The translations under genes were made by a program, and so were the position numbers. The notes beneath the pieces were generated by a model. That model made no database searches. It saw nothing but the letters and a program-made list of their open reading frames with translations, and was not told where the DNA came from. A stretch of 64,000 bases of DNA from Corynebacterium amycolatum SK46 (lineage in GTDB: Bacteria > Actinomycetota > Actinomycetes > Mycobacteriales > Mycobacteriaceae), in the NCBI RefSeq assembly GCF_000173655.1, contig NZ_ABZU01000003.1, forward strand, positions 1 to 64,000. Reading direction: 5' to 3'. Shown here piece after piece: positions 8,512 to 18,194 of this stretch. Numbering within the stretch: the first letter of the stretch is position 1; each line of letters opens with the position of its first letter.

Positions 8512-9456
8512 CTACTGACTACTCTTTGCCCGGCGCTGGCGGGCAAACTCACTCAGGGTCACACCCGCAGCAACGGAAGCATTGAGCGACTCCACCCAGC
8601 CGGTCATCGGAATGGACATGATGGTGTCACAGGTATCGCGCACCAGGCGCGAAAGGCCCTTACCCTCGGAGCCGACGACCACGACCACCGGGGTGGTGCC
8701 GTCGTAAGTATCCAGAGTGTGGTCGCCACCAGCATCCAGTCCAACGATCTGGTAGCCAGCCTTCTGGAACTGCTTGAGCGAGCGGACCATGTTGGTTGCC
8801 CGAGCAACTGGCAGACGTGCAGCAGTACCAGCCGAGGTACGCCAGGCCACGCCCGTAATGGCGGCCGAGCGTCGCTCCGGAATCACCACACCGTGACCGC
8901 CGAAGGCCGCCACCGAGCGAATGACCGCACCCAGGTTACGAGGGTCGGTGATGTTATCCAGGCAGACGATAAGCCCCGGCTCACCGGTCTTGGCCACCGA
9001 ATCAATCAGATCTTCGACAGACGAGTACTTGTACGACGGAATCTGCAGACCGATGCCCTGGTGCATGGTGTTGCCGGTCATGGTGTCCAGCTCGTGGCGG
9101 GGCACCTCGCGAATCGGAATACCACGGGAGTTAGCAATACGCACTGACTCCTGCAGGCGCTCGTCATTGTCGGTGCCCAGCGCCACGATCAGCGCTGCCG
9201 CTGGCACCTTCGCATGCAGGCACTCCACGACCGGGTTACGGCCGACTACCAGCTCAGTACCATCTCCCTTGCGCTCATGACGCCCAGAGTCACGGCGGCG
9301 CTTCTCATTCGCCCGCTTATGAGCTGCGTGATAAACGCGGTCCTCAGCCTTCGGGGTCGGCCCCTTGCCACGCAAGCCACGCTTTTGGCCACCGGAGCCG
9401 CCGACGTTCTTCTTGCTTGCCTTGCGCACTGCACCACGACGACCGTTGCCTGCCAT
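8512..9456 (-). CDS. rlmB: 23S rRNA 2'-O-methyltransferase, RlmB/TrmH family
   Basis: 314-residue SpoU-type (SPOUT) methyltransferase that uses S-adenosylmethionine to methylate ribose 2'-OH, in RlmB the G2251 of 23S rRNA. A basic N-terminal extension of ~70 residues leads to the substrate-binding domain ([15 protein letters not shown]). The trefoil-knot catalytic domain follows: motif 1 [19 protein letters not shown], motif 2 [13 protein letters not shown], motif 3 [18 protein letters not shown]. It lies downstream of cysS on the same strand, the usual arrangement in Corynebacteriales. The exact nucleotide modified is inferred from family and context. Confidence 0.9.
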   Translation of the reverse strand: MAGNGRRGAVRKASKKNVGGSGGQKRGLRGKGPTPKAEDRVYHAAHKRANEKRRRDSGRHERKGDGTELVVGRNPVVECLHAKVPAAALIVALGTDNDERLQESVRIANSRGIPIREVPRHELDTMTGNTMHQGIGLQIPSYKYSSVEDLIDSVAKTGEPGLIVCLDNITDPRNLGAVIRSVAAFGGHGVVIPERRSAAITGVAWRTSAGTAARLPVARATNMVRSLKQFQKAGYQIVGLDAGGDHTLDTYDGTTPVVVVVGSEGKGLSRLVRDTCDTIMSIPMTGWVESLNASVAAGVTLSEFARQRRAKSSQ

Positions 9457-9513
9457 AGCTACCTGCTTCCTGTTGTTAATAGTTTTCTCTAGCCTAAAGC
9501 CAGCTTTTCAGCC

Positions 9514-10917
9514 CTAGTCAGCGACAGACCATGCCGGGCCATCAGCGGTATCAGTTACCTCGATACCCGCTTCCTTCAGACGGTCGCGCACAGCATCAGC
9601 CGTAGCCCAGTCCTTCTCTGCACGAGCCCGAGTGCGCTCCTCCAACTGGTGCTCAACCAGCACACCGAGCGCATGCATTGCCGCGTCAGAACCGGAATCG
9701 GAGGTTGCCCACTGCTCATTCAGCGGATCGAATCCAAGGACTGCGGCCATCGCGCGGACAGCACCGGCAATCTCCTTGGCCTTGGTCTCGTCGCCGTCGG
9801 CAAGCGCCTGGTTGCCCCCACGAACAGCGTTGTGGATTTCCGCAAGCGCGCGTGGGACGGCGAGGTCGTCATCGAGCGCGGCTTCGAACGCCGGCGTCCA
9901 CTCACCGATTTCGATATCGCCGAGCTTATCGACGGCACGGTGCATAAACGCCTCGATACGACGGTAGCCCACTGCCGCTTCCTGCAGAGCCTCCTCGGAG
10001 TACTCCAGCACGGAGCGGTAGTGCGCACTACCGAGGTAGTAACGCAGCTCAACCGGACGAACCATGGTCAGGATATGCGGCACGGACAACACGTTGCCGA
10101 GCGACTTCGACATCTTTTCGCCGGCCATTGTGACCCAGTGATTGTGCATCCAGTAGCGAGCAAAGCCGTCGCCGGCTGCGTGCGACTGCGCAATCTCGTT
10201 TTCATGGTGCGGGAACTGCAGGTCGAGACCACCACAGTGGATGTCGAACTCGGAGCCCAAGTAGTAGGTGGCCATGGCGGAGCACTCCAGGTGCCAGCCC
10301 GGACGGCCATTGCCCCACGGCGTCGGCCACGAAGGCTCGCCAGGCTTGGCAGCCTTCCACAGCGCGAAATCGTGCGCACCGCGCTTGCCCGGAGTGTTGG
10401 TCTCGCCCTGCTCCATCTCGTCGACGCGGTTGCCGGACAGACTGCCGTAGTCACTACCTTCAGCCTTGGACCAGGCATCCACGTCGAAATAGACGCTGCC
10501 ATCGACAGCGTAGGCGAAGCCGTTATCCATCAGACGCTGCATGTACTCCACCATCTGAGTGACATGACCGGTAGCGCGCGGCTCAACGCTCGGTGGGAGG
10601 ACACCGAGCTGGTTGTAAGCCCAGGTAAATTCACGCTCAAAGCGGGAGACCCACTCCCACCAAGGGCGGCCGTGCTCGGCGGCCTTGTTCAAGATCTTGT
10701 CATCGATATCGGTAACGTTGCGCACAAAGACGACGTCATACCCCTTGGCGATCAGCCAACGGCGCAAGATATCAAAGGCCACGCCGGAGCGAACATGGCC
10801 AATGTGCGGCTGAGCCTGCGGGGTCGCACCGCACAGGTAAATGGAGGCATGCCCCTCGCGGAGAGGCTCAAAATCCTTCAGTTGGCGGGTTGCGGTATCG
10901 AAGATTTGAAAAGTCAC
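9514..10917 (-). CDS. cysS: Cysteinyl-tRNA synthetase
   Basis: 467 residues from GTG 10917 ([11 protein letters not shown]). Class I synthetase charging tRNA-Cys: [19 protein letters not shown] holds the zinc Cys and HIGH motif, WHLECSAMA and the HCGGLDL segment are zinc/cysteine site elements, and EKMSKSLGN is the KMSKS loop. A longer frame reaches 10983, but that extension would be encoded inside the carD terminator hairpin, which supports the shorter start. rlmB follows downstream. In mycobacteria and C. glutamicum ispD and ispF usually lie between carD and cysS; here they do not. Confidence 0.93.
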   Translation of the reverse strand: MTFQIFDTATRQLKDFEPLREGHASIYLCGATPQAQPHIGHVRSGVAFDILRRWLIAKGYDVVFVRNVTDIDDKILNKAAEHGRPWWEWVSRFEREFTWAYNQLGVLPPSVEPRATGHVTQMVEYMQRLMDNGFAYAVDGSVYFDVDAWSKAEGSDYGSLSGNRVDEMEQGETNTPGKRGAHDFALWKAAKPGEPSWPTPWGNGRPGWHLECSAMATYYLGSEFDIHCGGLDLQFPHHENEIAQSHAAGDGFARYWMHNHWVTMAGEKMSKSLGNVLSVPHILTMVRPVELRYYLGSAHYRSVLEYSEEALQEAAVGYRRIEAFMHRAVDKLGDIEIGEWTPAFEAALDDDLAVPRALAEIHNAVRGGNQALADGDETKAKEIAGAVRAMAAVLGFDPLNEQWATSDSGSDAAMHALGVLVEHQLEERTRARAEKDWATADAVRDRLKEAGIEVTDTADGPAWSVAD

Positions 10918-10961
10918 AGCCCCGAGCATAGCGGGGAAATAGATACGGGTGAAAAAGAGAA

Positions 10962-11002
10962 AACGGCTAGCGCACACGGGCAATGTGTGTGCGCTAGCCG
11001 TT
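10962..11002 (-). terminator. Terminator between carD and cysS
   Basis: 15-bp stem AACGGCTAGCGCACA paired with TGTGCGCTAGCCGTT. On the minus strand it is followed by TTCTCTTTTTC. It ends carD transcription about 45 bp upstream of the cysS start, so cysS needs its own promoter or readthrough. Confidence 0.85.
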
Positions 11003-11057
11003 AACCGGAAAAGTGCAGAAAATCCCTACTGAAAGGAACCGGGGAGGGGGGAACGAC

Positions 11058-11633
11058 TTATGCGTCAGCGTCCAGGTCCACCGGCTTATCGTCGGCCTCA
11101 TCCTTCTTCTCACCGGCGGCACCTTCCTGCGCCAGCGCGCGGTGACGCTCGATAGTGGCATCGACGCGGGCAAAAACTTCCTCGACCTTGGCCTCATCAA
11201 CGCCGTCGGCAAGCGCGAGCTCACCGACGAGAACCTGGCGAGCCTTGCTCAACATACGCTTCTCACCGGCGGACAGACCGCGGTCCTGATCGCGGCGCCA
11301 CAGGTCACGAACTACCTCAGCGACCTTGTTAATGTCGCCCGAACCCAGGCGCTCCTGGTTGGCCTTGTAGCGACGAGACCAGTTGCCGGCCTCTTCGACG
11401 TCGGTCTCACGCAGAACGGAGAAGACCTTCAGCAGCCCCTCTTCACCGACAACATCGCGGACACCGACCAGCTCGGCATTCTTGGCGGGCACCTGGATAT
11501 TCAAATCACTCTGCAGAATCTGCAGTACGAGGTACTGAACGGTCTCACCGTTAAGCTCTCGTTCAATGATGTTTTCGATTTTCGCAGCTCCGTGGTGCGG
11601 ATAAACTACGGTATCGCCAATGCTGAATTCCAT
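11058..11633 (-). CDS. carD: CarD-family RNA polymerase-binding transcription factor
   Basis: 191 residues from ATG 11633 ([17 protein letters not shown]), with GGAAAGGGCG upstream. The N-terminal Tudor-like RNA polymerase interaction domain covers residues 1-60. The C-terminal helical DNA-binding domain includes the basic [13 protein letters not shown] segment with the conserved Trp. In Mycobacterium CarD stabilises open promoter complexes, mainly at rRNA promoters. This protein is longer than the ~162 residues of M. tuberculosis CarD because of an acidic, Ala/Asp-rich C-terminal tail ([14 protein letters not shown]). A strong terminator follows directly. The lpqE-like gene is divergent. Confidence 0.93.
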   Translation of the reverse strand: MEFSIGDTVVYPHHGAAKIENIIERELNGETVQYLVLQILQSDLNIQVPAKNAELVGVRDVVGEEGLLKVFSVLRETDVEEAGNWSRRYKANQERLGSGDINKVAEVVRDLWRRDQDRGLSAGEKRMLSKARQVLVGELALADGVDEAKVEEVFARVDATIERHRALAQEGAAGEKKDEADDKPVDLDADA

Positions 11634-11787
11634 GTAATGCACACGCCCTTTCCAACGGCCTTCCACCCTATCATGTCCCCCCATGATTTTACGGGTAGTA
11701 TGAGAACATCTTAGGAAGACACTAAGGTGTTCTTTAAATACTGAAAATCCTATCGCCCATCCTCAAGCTACTGGAGGAAATCTAGTC

Positions 11788-12474
11788 ATGGCCTTCAAGT
11801 CCGTACTTCGCCGCAGCGCCCTCATCACCGTCTCCGCAGCATCCGCAGTTGCGCTTGCTGCTTGTGGCGCCGGTCAGATTTCGCAGACCGCAAATCAGCA
11901 CCCGGCTGTAGACGGTGCGATGAACGGCGGCGAAGATGCTGCCGGTAAGGGTGCTGAGAACACCAACTCGGCTCTTGGCTTCGTCAACATCCGCGACGCT
12001 CACATCCTGGTTGACCCGGAGGCTGGTACCGCTGGTCTGAAGTTCTCCGCCAGCAACCAGCAGCGCGCTACCGAGTCGGTCTACACGCTGAAGTCCGTCA
12101 CCGTTGAAGGTATCGGCGAGGTTGAGCTGAAGAAGGTCGCTGAGACTCCTTCCTTCGCTAAGGCTGCCAAGGGTGACAAGTCCCTGCCGCGTGAGTGCCA
12201 GATCGTCGCTGGCCCGAAGTCCGTCATCGATCCGCTGGCCAAGACCGCAAAGGACAACACCGGCTGCATCGGTTACTACACCAATGAGCTGGACCCGAGC
12301 ACCCTGGTTGGCGACAAGAGCAGCGCTGCTGGCCAGAACCGCGAGGCCACCTTCGAGTTCGCTGACCCGCAGGGCCAGACCAACACCTACGACCTTGACA
12401 TCACCATCTCCGCTGACATTCTCGAAGCTGGCGCACCGAACCGCGGTGCTGACGGCATGCTTGAATCCAAGTAA
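11788..12474 (+). CDS. LpqE-like lipoprotein
   Basis: 228-residue predicted lipoprotein with lipobox ALAAC (Cys at residue 26). The mature part (LGFVNIRDAHILVDPEAG, then an Ig-like beta-rich region) and the location, divergent from carD and upstream of radA, match LpqE of mycobacteria (Rv3584). Function of the family is not well established. The assignment rests mostly on position and general sequence character. A weak hairpin follows at 12495-12516, so radA probably has its own promoter. Confidence 0.75.
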   Translation: MAFKSVLRRSALITVSAASAVALAACGAGQISQTANQHPAVDGAMNGGEDAAGKGAENTNSALGFVNIRDAHILVDPEAGTAGLKFSASNQQRATESVYTLKSVTVEGIGEVELKKVAETPSFAKAAKGDKSLPRECQIVAGPKSVIDPLAKTAKDNTGCIGYYTNELDPSTLVGDKSSAAGQNREATFEFADPQGQTNTYDLDITISADILEAGAPNRGADGMLESK

Positions 12475-12494
12475 GCGCGGCACAGTGGTGTTCC

Positions 12495-12516
12495 TGCGCT
12501 GTTCGCGCGCAGCGCA
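12495..12516 (+). terminator. Weak hairpin after the LpqE-like gene
   Basis: Stem TGCGCTG/CAGCGCA with an 8-base loop, followed by CTTTTAGG. Short stem and imperfect T run; a plausible but weak terminator. Confidence 0.4.
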
Positions 12517-12766
12517 CTTTTAGGTGCTGGTACAGCGCAGTCCTGCCCCGCAAATAACGCGAGGAGCTTCATCGAGCGGGCATGGGCGATTGGTCGCTTG
12601 ATACGGGTCACGGCAGTACAGTCATCCTTGACACAAGTCATTGACACTGCCCTGGCCCGCTCTCGCGTATCTGGGGTGAATTTTCTCGCGACATTCACCT
12701 CATACCGCACAACACGCGTTGTGGCGTCTGTCGTGTCGCCTCTCTTGAAGCAAAGGTGGTTGCACC

Positions 12767-14326
12767 GTGGCCAAGACCAAAGACGAAGCCTACGAATGCT
12801 CAGCATGCGGCTGGCAGGTGTCGAAATGGGTCGGCCAATGTCCCAATTGCAAAGAGTGGGGCACGCTGGAGAAGGTGACTATTCGCTCCAGCAGTGGGAA
12901 GTCCATCTCCACGCTGGAGGACAAAATTGCTGCACGGGCAGCCAAGCAACGTCGCCGTAGCGCTGCCGCAACGGAGCCCGGCGCGCGGGGTGGTCGTCGA
13001 AAAGCATCTTCCACTTCCGTCGCGGCTGAAAGCCAGCGTCTAGTACAGCGCGCGCTTGACGACGAGGCGGAGGAACGTTTCCTCGCCGAGACATCCGCAA
13101 CAGATCGAATCCCCACTTCATCTTCCGAGTTGACCGCGATTACGGGGATTTCCGCCAAGGCTGCGCACGCGGTGCGCACGGGCATCGGTGAGCTGGATCG
13201 AGTGCTCGGTTCCGGTATTGTGCCGGGTTCGTTGGTGCTCTTGGCGGGCGAGCCGGGGGTTGGTAAGTCGACGCTGCTACTTGAAGTGGCCTACCGCTGC
13301 GCGAACGGCGATTTGGGGCCGACTCTTTACGTCACCGGTGAGGAATCGGTCGGCCAGGTGCGGCTGCGTGCCGAGCGCACTGGTGCACTGTCGGACTCGC
13401 TGTACCTGTCGGCAGTGTCGAATATCGAGGATGTCATCGATCTGACGCTGGAGCTCTCCCCCGGTCTGCTCATTGTGGACTCCGTGCAGACGATGCGTGC
13501 CGACGTCGAAGGTGCTCGCGGTGGCGTTGCCCAGGCTCGCGCCGTAACCTCTGCCCTGGCAGCACTGGCGAAGGAAACCGGGACTGCAATCTTCCTGGTA
13601 GGGCACGTGACCAAGGACGGCAATGTGGCCGGCCCGCGTACGATGGAGCACCTGGTTGATGTGGTGCTCAACTTCGAGGGCGATAGGCATTCGGGGCTAC
13701 GCTTCTTGCGCGGCCTGAAAAACCGCTTCGGCAGCACCGATGAGGTGGGCTGCTTCGAGCAGACCGCGGGCGGTATTGCGGAAGTTGAGGATCCCTCGGG
13801 GCTGTTTTTGCATCACCGAACGCCGACCTCGGGAACTGCAATTACCGTGGCCATGGATGGCCGCAGGCCGCTGCTGGCGGAGGTTCAGGGCCTGGTTATC
13901 AATACCGAGGCGCACAACCCGCGCCGCAATGTCTCCGGTCTCGACCCTCGGCGCGTGCCGATGGTCGCGGCCGTGCTGACTGAACACGGCAACTTCAAGC
14001 AGTTGGCTCGCATGGAGATGTACGTATCCACCGTCGGCGGTATGACGCTGTCGGAGCCTGCCGCGGACCTGGCGATTGCGCTGGCATTGGCCTCATCCAT
14101 GACTAAGCGGACCTTCCAGGACAAAACCATTGCACTCGGCGAACTGGGGTTGGCCGGAGAAGTGCGCCGAGTGACCGATCTGGAGTGGCGACTTAAGGAA
14201 GCTCATCGAATGGGCTTCGACACGGCAATTGTGCCCAGAGGCGCAAAAGGCCCGGCAGGGATGCGACTGCTGGAAGCAGGCACCGTTGCCGAGGCCATTG
14301 AACTTGGGTTGGGAACTAAGCGCTAG
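12767..14326 (+). CDS. radA: DNA repair protein RadA (RecA-like branch migration ATPase)
   Basis: 519 residues from GTG 12767. Order of domains: N-terminal C4 zinc finger (YECSACGW and CPNCKEWG), RecA-like ATPase with Walker A GEPGVGKST and Walker B LLIVDSV, the RadA-specific KNRFG motif, and a C-terminal Lon-protease-like domain. RadA promotes branch migration during recombination repair. A Ser/Arg-rich insertion follows the zinc finger. In mycobacteria disA follows radA; here the next gene is convergent and overlaps the radA stop by 4 bp, so disA is not at this place. Confidence 0.95.
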   Translation: MAKTKDEAYECSACGWQVSKWVGQCPNCKEWGTLEKVTIRSSSGKSISTLEDKIAARAAKQRRRSAAATEPGARGGRRKASSTSVAAESQRLVQRALDDEAEERFLAETSATDRIPTSSSELTAITGISAKAAHAVRTGIGELDRVLGSGIVPGSLVLLAGEPGVGKSTLLLEVAYRCANGDLGPTLYVTGEESVGQVRLRAERTGALSDSLYLSAVSNIEDVIDLTLELSPGLLIVDSVQTMRADVEGARGGVAQARAVTSALAALAKETGTAIFLVGHVTKDGNVAGPRTMEHLVDVVLNFEGDRHSGLRFLRGLKNRFGSTDEVGCFEQTAGGIAEVEDPSGLFLHHRTPTSGTAITVAMDGRRPLLAEVQGLVINTEAHNPRRNVSGLDPRRVPMVAAVLTEHGNFKQLARMEMYVSTVGGMTLSEPAADLAIALALASSMTKRTFQDKTIALGELGLAGEVRRVTDLEWRLKEAHRMGFDTAIVPRGAKGPAGMRLLEAGTVAEAIELGLGTKR

Positions 14327-15033
14327 CGCATGTTGAACGTGTAGGCGTCAGAGTTGTTGTCACCAATCACGCCGTAGAAGATGTACGACCCGGAGGGCGC
14401 TGGGACGCGGTCTTCTTCGGAGCACTTGTTCGGCGCCGAGGTCAGACGCGACCAAGTGGCGGCATAGTTGACTTCCTCGCCCGGTGCCAATACCAGTTCA
14501 CCGTGGCCTTCGGAGTCATTGCAGTCCACATCCGACCAGACACGCTCGTATGTTGCCAGGTCGTAAACCTCGAAGCGCAACTGCTGCTCATCGAGGTTCA
14601 CGCGGCATTCACCGCCGGTGGGATTGTGGACGGTGATTGCCAGAGTCGGCTGCTCATCGCCATAGTTCGGCTGATCCGAGGTGGCAGTCACCTGCAGATC
14701 TGCAAGGCTACAGTCCTTTTTGTTCGCAAGCGCCGCCTGAGCGTCATCCTTCGCGGAATCTTCGCCTTCCTTGTCGCCCTTCTTGGCGCCCTTGTCAGAC
14801 TTATCGTTCTTCGAGTCCTTGTCAGGCTTAGGCGCGTAAGGTTCCTTGGGCTGTTCCGGAGGGGTCACCTCTTTCCCGTCATCCCTGGTGACATTCACCG
14901 GTTCAGAATCCTCGCTGTCCCGGTTTACCAGTGCGGAAATACCCCAGCCCAGGAGAACGAGGATGATAACGAGCAACACCGCCGCGGCGATACGCCGACG
15001 CCGGTAGATTTCTGGAGGCAGCTTATTGGTCAC
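14323..15033 (-). CDS. Single-span membrane protein with extracytoplasmic beta domain
   Basis: 236 residues: short basic N-terminus (PEIYRRRR), one transmembrane helix (residues about 14-35), a Lys/Asp/Glu-rich linker, then a ~120-residue domain with four cysteines that is probably disulphide-linked outside the membrane. The position between radA and the carbonic anhydrase matches Rv3587c of M. tuberculosis, a conserved membrane protein of unknown function. It is convergent with radA (4-bp overlap) and lies 4 bp downstream of the carbonic anhydrase gene, so those two are likely one operon. Confidence 0.8.
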   Translation of the reverse strand: MTNKLPPEIYRRRRIAAAVLLVIILVLLGWGISALVNRDSEDSEPVNVTRDDGKEVTPPEQPKEPYAPKPDKDSKNDKSDKGAKKGDKEGEDSAKDDAQAALANKKDCSLADLQVTATSDQPNYGDEQPTLAITVHNPTGGECRVNLDEQQLRFEVYDLATYERVWSDVDCNDSEGHGELVLAPGEEVNYAATWSRLTSAPNKCSEEDRVPAPSGSYIFYGVIGDNNSDAYTFNMR

Positions 15034-15037
15034 ACAT

Positions 15038-15670
15038 TTAGGTTAGCGGGTTCTCACTGACTCCATGGGTAACGACGGTCTCAGCGCGTCCGTCCTCCAA
15101 GCGGTACCGCATACCGACAACGCCCACCTCGCCGGTCGCCAACCGCGATGAAATCTCTGGCGAGCGATCAATAATGTGATTAACAATCTCGCGCACGTGG
15201 CGACGCTCAAATTCGTCGATTTCAGTCTCGCCATCCTTGCGAGCCGCCAACAGCGACGGGGTGACCTTCTCAATCAGCACACGCTGGAAACCACCCGGCA
15301 GTTCGCCACCGTCCAGTGCAGTCTTCGCCGCAGCCACTGCGCCGCAGGACTCGTGGCCGAGAACAATCACCAGCGAAACTCCCAGACCATCAACTGCGAA
15401 TTCCAGCGAAGCCAGCACCGACAGGTCGGTGATCTCACCGGCAGTACGGATCACAAATACATCGCCCAGGCCCTGATCGAAGATAATCTCCACCGGAGCA
15501 CGGGAATCCGAGCACGCCAGCACAACGGCCTTCGGCTTCTGCCCCTGCGTCAGCTGCTTACGACGAACCAAGTCCTGGCGAGGATGCGCAGTCTTGCTCT
15601 CGCAGAAGCGGAGGTTTCCGCGAACCATCGATTGCCATACACTCTCAGGAGTCCTCTCAGAATTGCTCAT
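15038..15670 (-). CDS. Beta-class carbonic anhydrase
   Basis: 210 residues from ATG 15670. Zinc ligands of the beta class are visible: Cys and the Asp/Arg dyad in VLACSDSRAPVE, then His and Cys in VLGHESCGAVAAA. The enzyme interconverts CO2 and bicarbonate, supplying carboxylases. It is placed as canB is in mycobacteria, between the Rv3587c-like gene and mutY. No clear ribosome binding site precedes the ATG. mutY is divergent, about 30 bp away, so promoters overlap. It is followed by the membrane-protein gene after 4 bp. Confidence 0.92.
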   Translation of the reverse strand: MSNSERTPESVWQSMVRGNLRFCESKTAHPRQDLVRRKQLTQGQKPKAVVLACSDSRAPVEIIFDQGLGDVFVIRTAGEITDLSVLASLEFAVDGLGVSLVIVLGHESCGAVAAAKTALDGGELPGGFQRVLIEKVTPSLLAARKDGETEIDEFERRHVREIVNHIIDRSPEISSRLATGEVGVVGMRYRLEDGRAETVVTHGVSENPLT

Positions 15671-15699
15671 AGCTATATTGTGCAACGACTCCGCTGTTT

Positions 15700-16632
15700 A
15701 TGGGAAAGCGAGAATGTAGATTGACCTCTGCAATTAACCAATCCGACGACTTCGACGTACACGTCGATGCCGCCTTACGTGATTGGTATCGCGCCAATAT
15801 GCGGCCACTTCCCTGGCGCGAAGAAGGCACTTCACCATGGGCTGTGCTCGTCAGCGAAGTGATGAGTCAACAGACTCCCGTCGCCCGGGTAATCCCCTCG
15901 TGGCGCGCCTGGCTGGAAAAATGGCCCACCCCAGCCGATCTGGCAGTCGCTCCCAAAGATGAAGTCCTGCGCATGTGGGGAAAACTCGGCTATCCCCGAC
16001 GTGCGCTCCGGCTGCGTGAATGCGCAGAAAGAATCGTCGAAAAGCACGACGGCGAAGTGCCGAGTGACGTGGACACACTGTTAGCTCTTCCGGGGGTAGG
16101 AGACTACACCGCTCGGGCGGTTGCGGCGTTTGCTTTTTGCGCGCGCACGCCGGTGGTGGACATCAACGTGCGCCGCGTACTTCGGCGACACCGCCAGGGC
16201 ACGTACCTACCCGGCACCGCCAAACGCGCCGACATGGCGCTCGTCGAAGAGTTCCTACCACTCGACCCCACGACTGCGGCCGAAACCTCTGTCGCGCTCA
16301 TGGAACTCGGCGCTACCGTCTGCCGAACCACACCCGAGTGCGAGGTCTGCCCCATCGCCACCAGTTGCGCCTGGATCGCCGCCGGTCGCCCCGAACCCGA
16401 AGACCACGAAATCGCCGCAGCTAAACGGCGTGTGCAGAAGTTCGAAGGCACCGACCGCCAAGTCCGGGGCTTGCTTCTCGACGTGCTTCGCGCCGCCGAC
16501 TCCCCCGTCGAACAGGCCGCTCTCGATGCGGTCTGGGATGATGCGCATCAGCGTTCCCGCGCACTGTTCTCTCTGCTTAACGACGGACTTGCGGAGCAAA
16601 CTCCCGATGGCCGCTTCCAGTTACCCCGTTAA
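15700..16632 (+). CDS. mutY: A/G-specific adenine glycosylase MutY
   Basis: 310 residues. The HhH-GPD fold is clear: LPWREEGTSPWAVLVSEVMSQQTPV contains the catalytic Glu, LPGVGDYTARAVAAFAF the helix-hairpin-helix, and VVDINVRRV the catalytic Asp. The iron-sulphur cluster cysteines are present but spaced C-X5-C-X2-C-X5-C instead of the C-X6-C-X2-C-X5-C I recall for E. coli MutY. It removes adenine opposite 8-oxoguanine. The start is uncertain: ATG 15700 or TTG 15721, both with weak ribosome binding sites. The C-terminal 8-oxoG recognition domain is short, as in other actinobacteria. Confidence 0.9.
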   Translation: MGKRECRLTSAINQSDDFDVHVDAALRDWYRANMRPLPWREEGTSPWAVLVSEVMSQQTPVARVIPSWRAWLEKWPTPADLAVAPKDEVLRMWGKLGYPRRALRLRECAERIVEKHDGEVPSDVDTLLALPGVGDYTARAVAAFAFCARTPVVDINVRRVLRRHRQGTYLPGTAKRADMALVEEFLPLDPTTAAETSVALMELGATVCRTTPECEVCPIATSCAWIAAGRPEPEDHEIAAAKRRVQKFEGTDRQVRGLLLDVLRAADSPVEQAALDAVWDDAHQRSRALFSLLNDGLAEQTPDGRFQLPR

Positions 16633-16694
16633 AGCCGAGCCAATGCTCCAGTAAAGACCAGATTCGAACAAGTGCGTTGCCTAGAATTGGGAAC

Positions 16695-17957
16695 ATGAAT
16701 GCCTCGCTCCATCGACCTCAGCGCCAACGCTGTCTCTTTGGGGCTAGTAAACGCAGAATTGCGCTGAGCATGGTGCTCGGAATTTCGCTGTTTGGCACTA
16801 GCGCAGGTGTGCTCGCTGGTTGCTCAGCGGTCGATGGACTAGGCGCAATTGACTTCGGCTCCTCGGATTCTGACTCTTCTGCGGTGAAGCGATTGCCTCC
16901 GGGGCAGGTAATTACGCAGACACCATTTCCGGTCAATGCGCCCGCACGGGCACAGCGGGTCGTGTTTTCCTCCACAGGTGCACGCGACCACCGCCAAACA
17001 GCGGTGTCTGGTACCGTATTGCAGCCCTATGCCCGCTGGTCGGAGAAGTCCCCACGGCCTCTGGCGGTGATTGCGCCGGGGACTCTCGGGATGGCTGATA
17101 ACTGTGCCAGCTCGGTTGCGCTGCGCTACGAAGCACCTCCGACGCCTCCGGCACCTCAGCTGCTGGCACAGGGATGGAATGTTGCCATCGTGGATTACCA
17201 GGGGCTCGGCACGCCTGGAGTACATCCGTATCTCAACCGTGAGATTGCCGGGAATGACACGCTCGATATGGCACGAGCGACTATTGAAACTTTACAACTA
17301 CCTGCAGATACTCCGATTGCGCTGTTCGGCTACTCGCAAGGCGGAGGTGCCACCGCTGCAGCCGCCGAGCTAGCCGATGAGTACGCCTCGGAGCTGAACA
17401 TCCGCGCTGTTTACGCCGGGGCTATTCCGGCCGATCTCACCGACACTGCGCTGCATATTCGCGGCTCGGCGCTGGCGGGGCTCGTCGGATACTTCATGAA
17501 CGGCTTGATTGCAGAGTACCCAGAGACCAAAGAACCACTCGAGCGCATGCTGAGCCCGCTGGGGCAGGACTTCCTGAAGCTCACAGCCGATGAATGCATT
17601 GGCGCGACTGTCGAACGTTGGCCTCGCAATGACACCAAAGCTTTTACGGCCAACGACTTGGGGATCGCGGAGAATCTGCGCTCACCGGAGCTATCCGCCG
17701 TCGTTCGACGCCACGTGGACGAACAGACTCTGGGCACAAAGACTCCCAGTATGCCCGTGTTCGTTACCCATAACGCATTGGATGATGTGTTACCCGTGAC
17801 GTCGGCACGCGAACTTGTGCAGAAATGGCAAAAGGCCGGCGCCGACATCACCTACGTGGAGGTCGACACTGACCTCGGTGATGGTACGCACGGCCTTGCC
17901 TACGTGCTCACCCACGACGAGATGCTTGCGTGGGTGAATCAGAAAATGGGGTACTAG
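16695..17957 (+). CDS. Secreted lipase-family alpha/beta hydrolase (lipoprotein)
   Basis: 420 residues from ATG 16695. Signal peptide with lipobox VLAGC (Cys 43). The alpha/beta hydrolase fold shows the nucleophile elbow GYSQGG (Ser 214), a likely acid in THNALDDVLPV and a likely His in DGTHGLAY. The sequence resembles the LIP secretory lipase family (PF03583 type), common in corynebacteria of skin, which act on triacylglycerols or other esters outside the cell. It may help take up host lipids together with the acyl-CoA ligase and dehydrogenases further along; that link is inference. It follows mutY by about 60 bp but probably has its own promoter. Confidence 0.85.
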   Translation: MNASLHRPQRQRCLFGASKRRIALSMVLGISLFGTSAGVLAGCSAVDGLGAIDFGSSDSDSSAVKRLPPGQVITQTPFPVNAPARAQRVVFSSTGARDHRQTAVSGTVLQPYARWSEKSPRPLAVIAPGTLGMADNCASSVALRYEAPPTPPAPQLLAQGWNVAIVDYQGLGTPGVHPYLNREIAGNDTLDMARATIETLQLPADTPIALFGYSQGGGATAAAAELADEYASELNIRAVYAGAIPADLTDTALHIRGSALAGLVGYFMNGLIAEYPETKEPLERMLSPLGQDFLKLTADECIGATVERWPRNDTKAFTANDLGIAENLRSPELSAVVRRHVDEQTLGTKTPSMPVFVTHNALDDVLPVTSARELVQKWQKAGADITYVEVDTDLGDGTHGLAYVLTHDEMLAWVNQKMGY

Positions 17958-18017
17958 CGCACTAGCGCCCTAGCTGTACTGACGGTGGAATGCTCACCGC
18001 CAACCACCAGCCGCTAA

Positions 18018-18194
18018 TTACTTCTTCTTCCAACGGCCGCGGAAGGTCAGCCCCTTGCCCAGTCGGACGGTGTAACCGCCACGGCTGTTAATGGTCACTG
18101 GACCGATACGCTTAGAACCAGAGACTCCCGAACCCGAGTAGTTCAGCCACGTGTCCTTGTCCAGGTTCTGCTTCTTGCGAAATTGAATCCCCAT
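18018..18194 (-). CDS. DUF4236-like microprotein
   Basis: 58 residues starting MGIQFRKKQNLDKDTWLNYS, with a Gly/Ser-rich middle (SGSGVSGSKRIGP) and basic end (LTFRGRWKKK). This is the pattern of DUF4236 proteins, whose N-terminus reads FRK...L...SKSG and which end with a Gly-Arg repeat. GGGAGAGAAC lies 4-13 bases upstream of the ATG. The start codon directly follows the stop of a decayed clpC 3' fragment on the same strand, so the gene may once have sat downstream of clpC. Function of the family is unknown. A second DUF4236-like gene lies at 24699. Confidence 0.7.
   Translation of the reverse strand: MGIQFRKKQNLDKDTWLNYSGSGVSGSKRIGPVTINSRGGYTVRLGKGLTFRGRWKKK

Noticed and set aside
9649-11004. 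451-residue frame opposite cysS
   Set aside because: Antisense shadow of cysS, whose HIGH and KMSKS motifs settle the coding strand.
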